Assembly: GCA_023253615.1 (NCBI GenBank)
Contig: JALRFZ010000119.1
Span: forward strand, 1 to 12,722
Direction: 5' to 3'
From: Verrucomicrobiales bacterium
Lineage (GTDB): Bacteria; Verrucomicrobiota; Verrucomicrobiia; Verrucomicrobiales; DEV007
Length of the DNA: 12,722 nt
Shown here one piece after another: positions 1 through 6,127 of the stretch. The stretch's first letter is position 1. Each line of letters starts with the position of its first letter. Under the pieces are notes generated by a model, which was not told the DNA's origin, did not search any database, and saw nothing but the letters and a program-made list of their open reading frames with translations. The position numbers and the translations under genes are program-made.

Positions 1-3
1 GGG

Positions 4-24
4 AAGGTAAAAGGTAAAAGGTAG
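4..24. repeat. Short tandem repeat, three 7-nt units
   Basis: Three adjacent 7-nt units are visible: AAGGTAA, AAGGTAA and AAGGTAG. They lie in the non-coding stretch just beyond the stop codon of the minus-strand gene ending at 91. No hairpin or T-run terminator is visible in positions 1-90. The repeat could be a slippage tract or part of a longer element cut by the window edge. No function can be assigned. Confidence 0.5.
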
Positions 25-90
25 GAAGGCTTCGAGAGAAATCTTGGATCTTGGCAATCCGAAATCGGAGGTGTCCGACCCAGCCGCAAT

Positions 91-1206
91 TCAACCGAGG
101 ATTTCGCGGACGCGTTCCATGGGGAGGAAGTGTCCGACGAGGGGTTGGGAGAGGTCGTCCTGACTTTGTTGCCAGGTGGCGAAGATGCCGCTCTCGTCGG
201 CGAAGGTGGCGACGTAGCGGGAGCATCCGGTGCCGTGGGGCGAGATGAAAAGCGGAGCTTCGATGCTGAGGCTCTCGACCTTGGTCAGGTCGGCGTCGTC
301 ACCCACGGCGATGCCTCCGATCTCTTCGCAAGACCAGCCCCGCGGACGCGAGACGGCTTTGGGATTCTCGTCGAGCTGACGGAGACATTCACAACTGTCG
401 TAGAAGTAGAGAGAGAGATCGGGTGCCCCGGCGAAGACGCCGACTTTCGGGATGGCGAGGCGCTCGGTGACGCGGGCCGCGGCGATGTCCCAGACCGGCC
501 CGCGCGGGAGGAGGTCTTTCGTGATGGTCTCAAAGGTCGAGCTGCCTTTTTTCCGCAGGGCGAGGGCGGTGCCGCTGCTCGACCAGGAAAAGGGATGGGT
601 GCAATATCCGAGGACGAGGTCGCCGTTCGGCAGGTCGAAGGGCCACGGATCTTTCGTGTGGAGACGGGCGGGCTCGTCGAATCCGGCCGGGATGACTTCT
701 TCCAGGCTGGAGGGACAAAGATTCACGAGTGAAGACGCGGAGAGACGGTCGATGCTCCAGACTCCGGCGCCCGGCTTGAGAAATTTCGCGATGTGCCCGG
801 GGTAGGGGATGTCCTTTTCGCTGGAGACAAAAAACTCGATGCCCTCGTCGGTGAGGTGCAGGGCGACACCTTCGATCGAGACGACTTCGCGATCGGGGTA
901 GGAAAGCTCGGCCTTGGAGAAGGAGGCGACTTTTTCGAAGGGGCCGCCGAAATCCCCGGCCCGGAAGATCGCCGCCTCTTTGCCGCGCTCGCCGGAATGG
1001 ACGCCGGTGCGGGAATCGCCGTAGACGCGGTATCTGCCGGAGATGAGGATGGACCCGTCGCGGTCACGGATGACGTTGCCTCCACCGAACCAATAGCCGG
1101 TGCCGCGCTCGAGCGGCTCGATGAGGACGCGCGCGGCTTTCTGATCAATGAGGGCCGCGGCGAGGGCGGTGAGTTTGGTGGCTTGGGTTGGGGTGAGCAG
1201 GGACAT
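91..1206 (-). CDS. Uncharacterised protein, probable beta-propeller (glycosidase-like)
   Basis: The 371-residue protein has no family I can name with certainty. It has no signal peptide, no membrane segment and no obvious coiled coil, so it is probably cytoplasmic. It is rich in short beta-strand/turn blocks containing DG or NGD turns: residues 48-58 (DRDGS then ISGRYR), 119-128, 190-201 (PNGDLVLGY) and 335-345. This is the look of a five-bladed propeller of the GH32/GH43/sialidase type. Acidic candidates resembling the catalytic residues of those families are D48/D50, E112 in a SIEG block, D187 in a KDP triplet and E294/E295 after C293; the assignment is tentative. The ATG at 1206 is chosen because the frame upstream (back to a TTG at 1311) is low-complexity and would abut the previous stop codon. 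An ATG at 1232 is a second option. No Shine-Dalgarno is seen. The gene lies 101 bp downstream of the channel gene on the same strand and may be co-transcribed with it. Confidence 0.72.
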   Translation of the reverse strand: MSLLTPTQATKLTALAAALIDQKAARVLIEPLERGTGYWFGGGNVIRDRDGSILISGRYRVYGDSRTGVHSGERGKEAAIFRAGDFGGPFEKVASFSKAELSYPDREVVSIEGVALHLTDEGIEFFVSSEKDIPYPGHIAKFLKPGAGVWSIDRLSASSLVNLCPSSLEEVIPAGFDEPARLHTKDPWPFDLPNGDLVLGYCTHPFSWSSSGTALALRKKGSSTFETITKDLLPRGPVWDIAAARVTERLAIPKVGVFAGAPDLSLYFYDSCECLRQLDENPKAVSRPRGWSCEEIGGIAVGDDADLTKVESLSIEAPLFISPHGTGCSRYVATFADESGIFATWQQSQDDLSQPLVGHFLPMERVREILG

Positions 1207-1307
1207 CGGTTGGGAGAACGGTTCCACCATTCTAGAGAGCGAAGCGGATGACGACAATCCCGATTTGCGCGAGGGGAATCCGCGCGCTTGCCGCCCGGCG
1301 GGGCGGT

Positions 1308-2423
1308 TCAATCGCGCTCACCGAAATATTTCTCCCGCAAGGAGGCGCCGGCGCCCTCTTCGCCCAATTGTAGAAGCGCCTGATTGAGCTGCTCGCGCAA
1401 GGGGCTGTCCTGCTGCAGGGCAAAAGCGTAATTCTGTCGTTCAAAGACGGGGCCGACCATCCGGAGGTCGTCGTCCTCGGATTTGGCGACCTCGTAGCGG
1501 AGGATGGGGGCATCGTAGACGACGGCCTGGGCCGTCCCCTCCTTGAGTGCGGCAAGGCAAGCGGCGACATTGGCAAAGGTTCTCACCTTGGCTCCCTTCT
1601 CCTTCAGCCAGGTTTCCGCGGTGGAGCCTTGCACGGTGGCGACGGATCGGCCGGGGAGGTCGTTCGGGCCGTTGATGTCGCCCTTGAGCGAATTCACGGT
1701 GAGGGTGGTGGTGAAGGAAGCGGTGAGGAGCGAGACGAGGACGATGCTCAGGAGCATCCAGACGATCGCGATGATGCGTCCGCCGACGCCGACGGGGCCC
1801 TTGTTGTCGGCACCACCGACGAGCAGGGTGCTGATCGTCCACCAGAAGGATTCCCACAGGCCGGCCTTGTAGTCTTCGGGCCACTGGTCGGTGTTGACCT
1901 TGTGTTCGTAGCGCCAGACGAGGTGGGAGATGACCAGCATCGTCACGAGGAGGAGGAGGAAAGCCCCGATCAGCTTGGGATTGAGAAGGCTTTTGATGAG
2001 TCCGAAAATCTGGTCCGCGTAGGATCCCGCTCCGCCGGGCACGAGAATCTGCAGGCCCGACTCGTAGAAGGGTTGGGAGAAGTCGATGATCTCCTCGCGC
2101 TTCGACGTGACACTGATCGCACCGACGCCGACGTCGGCTTTTTGGCTTTGGATGGCATCGATGATCTCCTGCGCTGTTCCAACGACTTCGATTTCGTATT
2201 CGAGCCCCGTGGTTTTGGCGAGTTCGTCCCAGAGCTCCGCGGCATAGCCGACGCGTTGGCCCTCCGACTCGAAGGAGAAGGGTTCGAGATTGCGGGTGAC
2301 GACGCGGATTTTCCCCGGGCCCGCCGTGGCGGAGGCAGGAGCACCCGCGGGAGCCGGGTCCTGGGCGGTCGCGGGAAGGAGAAGCGAAGCGGTGAGACAG
2401 GCGAGGATCAGGGCGGCGCGCAT
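1308..2423 (-). CDS. Prokaryotic ionotropic glutamate receptor-like ligand-gated channel (GluR0-type)
   Basis: The 371-residue protein has the architecture signal peptide - S1 - M1 - pore loop - M2 - S2, as in cyanobacterial GluR0. Residues 1-20 form a signal peptide ending ATAQ, followed by an Ala/Pro linker to about 37. S1 (38-130) and S2 (250-368) make a periplasmic amino-acid-binding domain of the SBP_bac_3 type. Likely ligand contacts are R109 in the S1 block TSKREEI, the GST at 266-268, and D304 in VVYDAP, matching the Arg, Ser/Thr and Asp/Glu contacts of the family. M1 spans 151-170, the pore helix 189-200 and M2 about 214-236. M2 ends in TASFTTTLTV, which corresponds to the SYTANLAAF gate motif of animal receptors. 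The filter position reads LLVGGADN instead of TTVGYGD, so potassium selectivity cannot be assumed. The protein should sit in the inner membrane with its ligand domain in the periplasm. The ATG at 2423 gives a clean signal peptide; a TTG at 2483 would add 20 residues before it. No Shine-Dalgarno is visible. Confidence 0.88.
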   Translation of the reverse strand: MRAALILACLTASLLLPATAQDPAPAGAPASATAGPGKIRVVTRNLEPFSFESEGQRVGYAAELWDELAKTTGLEYEIEVVGTAQEIIDAIQSQKADVGVGAISVTSKREEIIDFSQPFYESGLQILVPGGAGSYADQIFGLIKSLLNPKLIGAFLLLLVTMLVISHLVWRYEHKVNTDQWPEDYKAGLWESFWWTISTLLVGGADNKGPVGVGGRIIAIVWMLLSIVLVSLLTASFTTTLTVNSLKGDINGPNDLPGRSVATVQGSTAETWLKEKGAKVRTFANVAACLAALKEGTAQAVVYDAPILRYEVAKSEDDDLRMVGPVFERQNYAFALQQDSPLREQLNQALLQLGEEGAGASLREKYFGERD

Positions 2424-2610
2424 GAGTCGGATGGGGAATCGATGGATTGGCGAGACAGGGAGCGCGTTCCGGGATTTCTTCAACCGCGGATTGGGATCGA
2501 TTGGAAATTGTCGTACCGCGAAAGAGCATCAAGACGGAGGCGGGGGCCGCACCGTCGGCCATGGCCCACTTTCCCCGTGACAAACCCGCCACCCGCGCTT
2601 CTTTCCCGGG
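2424..2610. promoter_or_regulatory. Divergent intergenic region between channel gene and purC
   Basis: These 187 bp separate the minus-strand channel gene from the plus-strand purC and must hold the promoters of both, unless purC is read from further away. I see no strong -35/-10 pair on either strand. A weak minus-strand candidate has TTGATG at 2532-2527 but only a poor -10. No riboswitch-like fold (PurR, guanine or PRPP type) was recognised by eye. Confidence 0.3.
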
Positions 2611-3903
2611 GTGAACAAGCTCCTCCCCTCAGACCTCGGCGAACCCTTTTATGAAGGCTCGGTGCAGCAACTCTACGCCGTGCCGGGTGACGACTCGGTG
2701 ATGGTGACGCGGACGAGCGCGAGGGGATCGGTCTTCGACGTGGGGGCGCTCTTCGAGATCGCGGGTCACGATGTGAACCGGGCCTTGTTTCGTCATGTAC
2801 TTTATTCCCGCCTCGGCGATCCGGCGGTGTGGCGGCGGGTGAAAGCGGCGATCGAGGCCGCTCCGGAGCTGGATCCGGCCTACCGGGCGGACCTGATGGG
2901 GCCGCTGCTGGAATCGTGCTGCGAACGCGGTGCGCGGACGCATCACGAGGGCATGCTCGACGCGGTGACCGGCGAAGTCGTCCGTGCCGGCGTGCCGGCG
3001 AATCCGAGCGCCTGCAACGTGGTGCGCAAATTCCAGATCCTGAAGCCGGAGCGGACCCGTTTCCTCGGGGCGCCGCTCTTCGACTACGCGAAATTCCCCC
3101 ATTCCGACCGCTTCGTCGTGCCGCTGGAGTACATCGTGCGCTTCGGGATCACGAGCGCGAGTTCAGTCTACAAGAAATACGCGGGGATGGAGCCAAAGGC
3201 GAAGGCCGCCTTCGAACGTGAACTCGGGGTGAGCCGTCCGCTCGAGGCCTGGCAGTATCTGGAGCGGCCCATCAGCGATTTCACGAGCAAGTTCGAGCCC
3301 GAGGACCGGATGGTCAGCAAGCAGGAGGCGCTCGTGATGTGTGGCCTGAGCGGTGCTCAATTCGCCGAGAGCGGGACGCTCGCGGTGCTCGGGGCCTGGG
3401 TCGTGCGCGACCTCGTCGAGGAGCTGGGCCTGCGGATGTGGGACCTGAAGTGGGAATTCGCCAAAGACGGCGACGAACTCGTCTTCGTCGACACGATCGA
3501 CACCGATTCGATCCGCGCGACGATGACGCTGGAGCACGGCGGGCAGCGTTACGCGGTGCATTACAACAAGCAGGCGATGCGCGATTATTTCACCCTGCTG
3601 CACCGCGACTGGATCGCCGACATCGCCGAGGCGAAGCTGCTCGGGCAGAAGGAAGGGGTGGCCTTTACCGAAATTCTCAAAGCGGGCCAAGCCGAGGGGC
3701 GCTATGCCGGGACTCCGACGGTCGATCCGGCCTTCCTGGCCCTGCAGGTGGAAAAAATGGCCGCGATCCGCGATTCCCTCACCGGTGATGCTGCGGCCGA
3801 GGCGGTGCGGGCACGCCTGGAGATGGCGGGGCGGGAGGAGCTGGCCTTTTACGAGGGGCGGGGCGCGCTGGGGGAATTGCGGAAGATCAACGGGATTTCG
3901 TGA
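2611..3903 (+). CDS. purC: Phosphoribosylaminoimidazole-succinocarboxamide (SAICAR) synthase, long divergent form
   Basis: PurC joins CAIR and aspartate with ATP to give SAICAR, step 8 of inosinate synthesis, in the cytoplasm. The 430-residue protein aligns by eye with the family at several blocks. These are YEGSVQQLY (14-22) for YxGKAKxxY, the TSARGSVFDV block (35-44), VPLEYIVR (170-177) for VPxExVVR, an SKFEPEDRMVSKQEA block (226-240), and WDLKWEF (277-283) followed by VDTIDTDSIR (293-302) for DxKxEFG...DExxPDxSR. It is much longer than the roughly 240 residues of Escherichia coli PurC. Extra sequence lies between about 60 and 135 and at the C terminus. The usual lysines of the first glycine-rich block are replaced by SVQQ, so activity is probable rather than certain. 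It starts with GTG, without a clear Shine-Dalgarno. The last 4 bases overlap the next gene (GTGA), and the cluster holding purL, purM and purF follows 1.8 kb downstream. Confidence 0.88.
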   Translation: MNKLLPSDLGEPFYEGSVQQLYAVPGDDSVMVTRTSARGSVFDVGALFEIAGHDVNRALFRHVLYSRLGDPAVWRRVKAAIEAAPELDPAYRADLMGPLLESCCERGARTHHEGMLDAVTGEVVRAGVPANPSACNVVRKFQILKPERTRFLGAPLFDYAKFPHSDRFVVPLEYIVRFGITSASSVYKKYAGMEPKAKAAFERELGVSRPLEAWQYLERPISDFTSKFEPEDRMVSKQEALVMCGLSGAQFAESGTLAVLGAWVVRDLVEELGLRMWDLKWEFAKDGDELVFVDTIDTDSIRATMTLEHGGQRYAVHYNKQAMRDYFTLLHRDWIADIAEAKLLGQKEGVAFTEILKAGQAEGRYAGTPTVDPAFLALQVEKMAAIRDSLTGDAAAEAVRARLEMAGREELAFYEGRGALGELRKINGIS

Positions 3904-4559
3904 TTCCACGACCCATGAAGAAACGAGCGGCGCGATCTTGGACGAAAAAGGAGCTTTCCTTGCTTGGAAAAGTGTCCGACGCGGAATTGGCGCGGAGGAT
4001 CGGCGTGACCACCACGACCGTGCGGACGAAGCGTTGTTTGCGGGGAATCCCTCCGCTGCGGCCGCGGGATCCCATGAAGTGGCGGGCCAAAGACATCGCT
4101 TTGCTCGGGAAGTATCCGGATTTCGAAGTGGCCCGGATGCTGGGTGTCTACCGGAAGGCGGTGATCAACAAGCGTCATGAGCTCGGGATCCCGAGCTACG
4201 CGAGGACCTCGGAATTCTGGCACACGTGGACGGAAACGGAGATCGCGATGCTGGGCAAAATGACGGACCGCGAACTCGCGGAGCGGATCGGCATCCGTCC
4301 GATGTGCGTGACGTCGAAACGGCGGCTTTTGAAGGTTCCGGCCTTCAATCAACCTCAAAAGCCGCGGAGGCCGCCCCGGCGCGTCGAGAGGTGGGGTCGC
4401 GAGGAGTTGAAGCTGCTCGGGAAGATCAGTGACCGGGCGCTCGCGGACCGACTCGGGGTCGCCACCGGCACCGTGAGGGCGAAACGGGTGTCGCTGGGAA
4501 TTGCCGCCTTCCGGAGGGGAGGCGTGAAAGGCAAGGCGGGTCGCGCCCGTGCGAAGTGA
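3900..4559 (+). CDS. Tandem helix-turn-helix protein with four 38-residue repeats
   Basis: The 219-residue, strongly basic protein consists of four copies of one 38-residue unit at residues 14-51, 61-98, 110-147 and 165-202, with linkers of 9, 13-14 and 17 residues or close to that. Ten positions are identical in all four units: W1, L9, G10, K11, D14, A18, G22, V28, K31 and R32. Most units end in GIP or VP. The pattern [D/E]xxxLAxxxG[V/I]xxxxVxxKR is that of a small helix-turn-helix, with position 23 closing the turn and 24-32 as the likely recognition helix. Positions 24-27 differ in each unit (TTTT, YRKA, RPMC, ATGT). This suggests a DNA-binding protein reading a long composite site, an inference. 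Similar single or repeated units occur in PVC-group proteins of unknown role. The GTG start overlaps the purC stop by 4 bases, so translation is likely coupled; an ATG at 3915 is an alternative. The C terminus is a basic tail. It could be a purine-locus regulator or a nucleoid-type protein, and nothing in the sequence decides this. Confidence 0.8.
   Translation: MIPRPMKKRAARSWTKKELSLLGKVSDAELARRIGVTTTTVRTKRCLRGIPPLRPRDPMKWRAKDIALLGKYPDFEVARMLGVYRKAVINKRHELGIPSYARTSEFWHTWTETEIAMLGKMTDRELAERIGIRPMCVTSKRRLLKVPAFNQPQKPRRPPRRVERWGREELKLLGKISDRALADRLGVATGTVRAKRVSLGIAAFRRGGVKGKAGRARAK
3939..4505 (+). repeat. Four-fold coding repeat (38-codon HTH units)
   Basis: The repeats lie at 3939-4052, 4080-4193, 4227-4340 and 4392-4505. 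Each is exactly 114 bp with no internal insertion or deletion. The protein identity is much clearer than the DNA identity, so the duplications are old and have been kept under protein-level selection. The linkers grow from the first to the last junction. Confidence 0.85.
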
Positions 4560-4616
4560 TCGTTGACGCCGCCGAGGATCCAGCCACATGCTGTTTGCGT
4601 GGAAAGCGGTTGGCGC

Positions 4617-4646
4617 TTGCGAGGGGTGCCCGCGGAAGTCTATGAT
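4617..4646 (+). promoter_or_regulatory. Candidate promoter of the nuclease-like gene
   Basis: TTGCGA at 4617-4622 and TATGAT at 4641-4646 are separated by 18 bp, a fair match to a sigma-70-type promoter. The -10 box ends only 8 bp before the TTG start at 4655, so a transcript from here would be leaderless or nearly so. This is a prediction from pattern only. Confidence 0.35.
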
Positions 4647-4654
4647 CCCTGGCT

Positions 4655-5473
4655 TTGGACACGGATTCCATCTTCCACGAACTCTTCCGCGACCATCCCG
4701 AGTGGCTCCGCGAGTTGACCGGTCTTCCTCTTCCGGAGGGGTGCCGGGGGTCGTCGCGCGTGCTCAAGCAGCTTGAGATCCGCTGCGATCTCCTTCTCGA
4801 GCCGTCGGATCCGCGCGACCCGTTTTACCTCGTCGAGTTCCAGCTCTACCATGATCATTCCATTTTCAACCGGATCGAACTGGCCCGGCAGATGTTGTGG
4901 AAGCACCTCAACTCGCGAGGTGACTGCCGCCGCCGCGATTTCCGCCCCCGCGAGGTCGAGGCGGTCATCCTGTTCGGATCGCAGTCGGAACTGCCCTCGA
5001 CCGCCTCCCGTTATCCATCGATTCTCAAGCTCTTCATCGACGAACAGCTGGAGGCGCTGCAGCAGCGAAACCCGGAATCACCCCTGACGGCGGCCTTGTT
5101 TCCGCTGAACAGTTCGATCGGCGCGCTTGAAAAGGACGCCGGAACACATTACCATCGTATCAGGCAGGCGGGTGATCTCGCCCGGGAGGATCGGGAGATC
5201 CTGACCGAAATTTTCTACAATCTGCTGCTGCAACGATTCAAGACCAAGAGCCGGAAGGAAATCAAAGCCATGATCGCCGAGTTGACCCCCATTCACGAAA
5301 CCCGCGTCGGACAGGAATTGCTCGATGAAGGGCGGAAGGAAGGGCAGAAAGAGGGCGCTGCCAGTCTGATTCGCCGGATGGCAGCGAAAGGCCGGACACC
5401 CGCCGAGATCGCGGAGTGGACGGATCTCCCGGTGGAGGAGATCAAGAGCTTCCTCGACGCGAAGGGGGAGTGA
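4655..5473 (+). CDS. DUF2887 / Rpn-type PD-(D/E)XK nuclease-like protein
   Basis: The 272-residue protein resembles DUF2887 proteins, a group related to the Rpn (recombination-promoting nuclease, formerly transposase_31) family. The N terminus MDTDSIFHELF is characteristic. The restriction-endonuclease-like core has C44-D45 in a beta strand, then E61-F-Q63 in YLVEFQLYHD, giving the D...ExQ variant of the PD-(D/E)XK active site. Next comes the conserved region up to about 125 (ILFGSQSEL, ILKLFIDE). A helical middle (150-205) leads to a C-terminal charged segment with EGRKEGQKEG (319-328 by codon count from the window frame, near residue 225-235 of the protein) and a final helix-turn-helix-like tail (AEIAEWTDLPVEEIKSFL). 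Such tails are typical of Rpn-like proteins. The TTG start is chosen because the family begins exactly here; the upstream ATG at 4642 is in another frame. Members are often accessory and mobile, so this gene is probably an insertion between purC and the pur cluster. Its role in vivo is unknown. Confidence 0.82.
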   Translation: MDTDSIFHELFRDHPEWLRELTGLPLPEGCRGSSRVLKQLEIRCDLLLEPSDPRDPFYLVEFQLYHDHSIFNRIELARQMLWKHLNSRGDCRRRDFRPREVEAVILFGSQSELPSTASRYPSILKLFIDEQLEALQQRNPESPLTAALFPLNSSIGALEKDAGTHYHRIRQAGDLAREDREILTEIFYNLLLQRFKTKSRKEIKAMIAELTPIHETRVGQELLDEGRKEGQKEGAASLIRRMAAKGRTPAEIAEWTDLPVEEIKSFLDAKGE

Positions 5474-5516
5474 TGATCTTTTGCCGGTAGAACCGTGCCC
5501 CGCGATTTTTGGTCGC

Positions 5517-5554
5517 CACCCTCCTCCGGGTGCCCGGCTTCTTCAGAAGGAAGC
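5517..5554 (+). terminator. Two small adjacent hairpins, possible weak terminator
   Basis: CACCC (5517-5521) pairs with GGGTG (5528-5532) around a 6-nt loop. Next to it, GCTTCTT (5537-5543) pairs with AGGAAGC (5548-5554), one G-T wobble, around CAGA. They lie 40-80 bp after the nuclease-like gene and before the pur promoter candidate. There is no following T-run, so intrinsic termination is doubtful. The remaining part of the 201-bp gap (5474-5674) shows nothing else but the promoter listed separately. Confidence 0.22.
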
Positions 5555-5605
5555 GTCGCGTCGCGGATCCGGGCAAAATAAACGGAATTTAATCTCCGTG
5601 TCCGG

Positions 5606-5633
5606 TTGACTCGACCGGATTCCCGCCTAGGGG
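5606..5633 (+). promoter_or_regulatory. Candidate promoter of the purS-L-Q-M-F cluster
   Basis: TTGACT (5606-5611) is a near-perfect -35 box. After 16 bp comes TAGGGG (5628-5633), a weak GC-rich -10 of the TANNNN kind. The predicted start point lies about 35 bp before the ATG at 5675, leaving a short leader without a recognisable riboswitch or PurBox. The -35 is convincing, the -10 is not. Confidence 0.45.
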
Positions 5634-5674
5634 TGAAAGCTCCAATCCACGGGTCAAAACCCCTCGTTTCCACC

Positions 5675-6127
5675 ATGCGGGAGATCTACGAAATCAGCGA
5701 CCGCTTCATCGAGGCGGGGGACGCCAACCACCTTCTCTACGAGCCGCTCGCAGGGGGGCTGACCTATCGCCGTACCCGGCGCTATGAACTCGAATACGAG
5801 GGCGAGAAGGAGAAAATGGAGGCCTTTGTCCGCAAGACCCTGCTCGACGAGATCAGCCAGGAACTGCACACCGGCGAAGACGCCGCGCTGACGGGCTACG
5901 GCTTCGCCCTCGAATACGGCATGAAGCCCGGGGCGCTCGACCTCGAGAAGGAGGCGATCCTTTCCTACTACCGCGGCATCCCGACGCCGGGATTCGAGCT
6001 GAAGGATCTGCGGATCCGCCAGCGGATCTACCTTTTCGGCGGCAAGGGTGACGAGTCGGGACGTTTTGTCCGCGATCTCTGCAACGCCGCGATTCACCAA
6101 TGGAACGTCCTCCCCGGCCATGTCTGA
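5675..6127 (+). CDS. purS: PurS-like subunit of FGAM synthase, doubled form
   Basis: PurS bridges PurL and PurQ in the three-subunit phosphoribosylformylglycinamidine synthase. This 150-residue protein is nearly twice the usual length (about 80). The C-terminal half (75-145) follows the PurS pattern: strand FALEYGMKPG, helix ALDLEKEAILSYY, strand ELKDLRIRQRIYLFG, helix ESGRFVRDLCNAAIHQW. Compare VxLKxGVLDPxGxAV, VxxVRxGKxxxL and VxxMCxxLL of Bacillus PurS. The N-terminal half repeats the order in degenerate form: strand 2-12, short loop, strand YRRTRRYELEYEG (31-43), helix EKEKMEAFVRKTLLDEI (44-60). The whole thus resembles the two-PurS-like N-terminal domain of large PurL. The ATG at 5675 is preferred over the TTG at 5606, which overlaps the promoter candidate. 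It overlaps purL by 8 bp. The assignment leans partly on context; sequence identity to PurS is low. Confidence 0.7.
   Translation: MREIYEISDRFIEAGDANHLLYEPLAGGLTYRRTRRYELEYEGEKEKMEAFVRKTLLDEISQELHTGEDAALTGYGFALEYGMKPGALDLEKEAILSYYRGIPTPGFELKDLRIRQRIYLFGGKGDESGRFVRDLCNAAIHQWNVLPGHV

Noticed and set aside
1207..1311. N-terminal extension of the propeller protein from a TTG at 1311.
   Set aside because: The extra 35 residues are Arg/Ser-rich and unlike the rest, and would start on top of the channel gene stop; the intergenic reading is simpler.
2424..2483. N-terminal extension of the channel from a TTG at 2483.
   Set aside because: It would place 20 mixed residues before an otherwise normal signal peptide starting at the ATG at 2423.
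1629..2654. A 341-residue plus-strand frame opposite the channel gene.
   Set aside because: It is a low-complexity Glu/Asp/Arg/Gly-rich shadow; the minus strand codes for a clear receptor-like channel.
5606..5674. purS-like start at the upstream TTG.
   Set aside because: It coincides with the -35 box of the promoter candidate, and the added residues show no family similarity.
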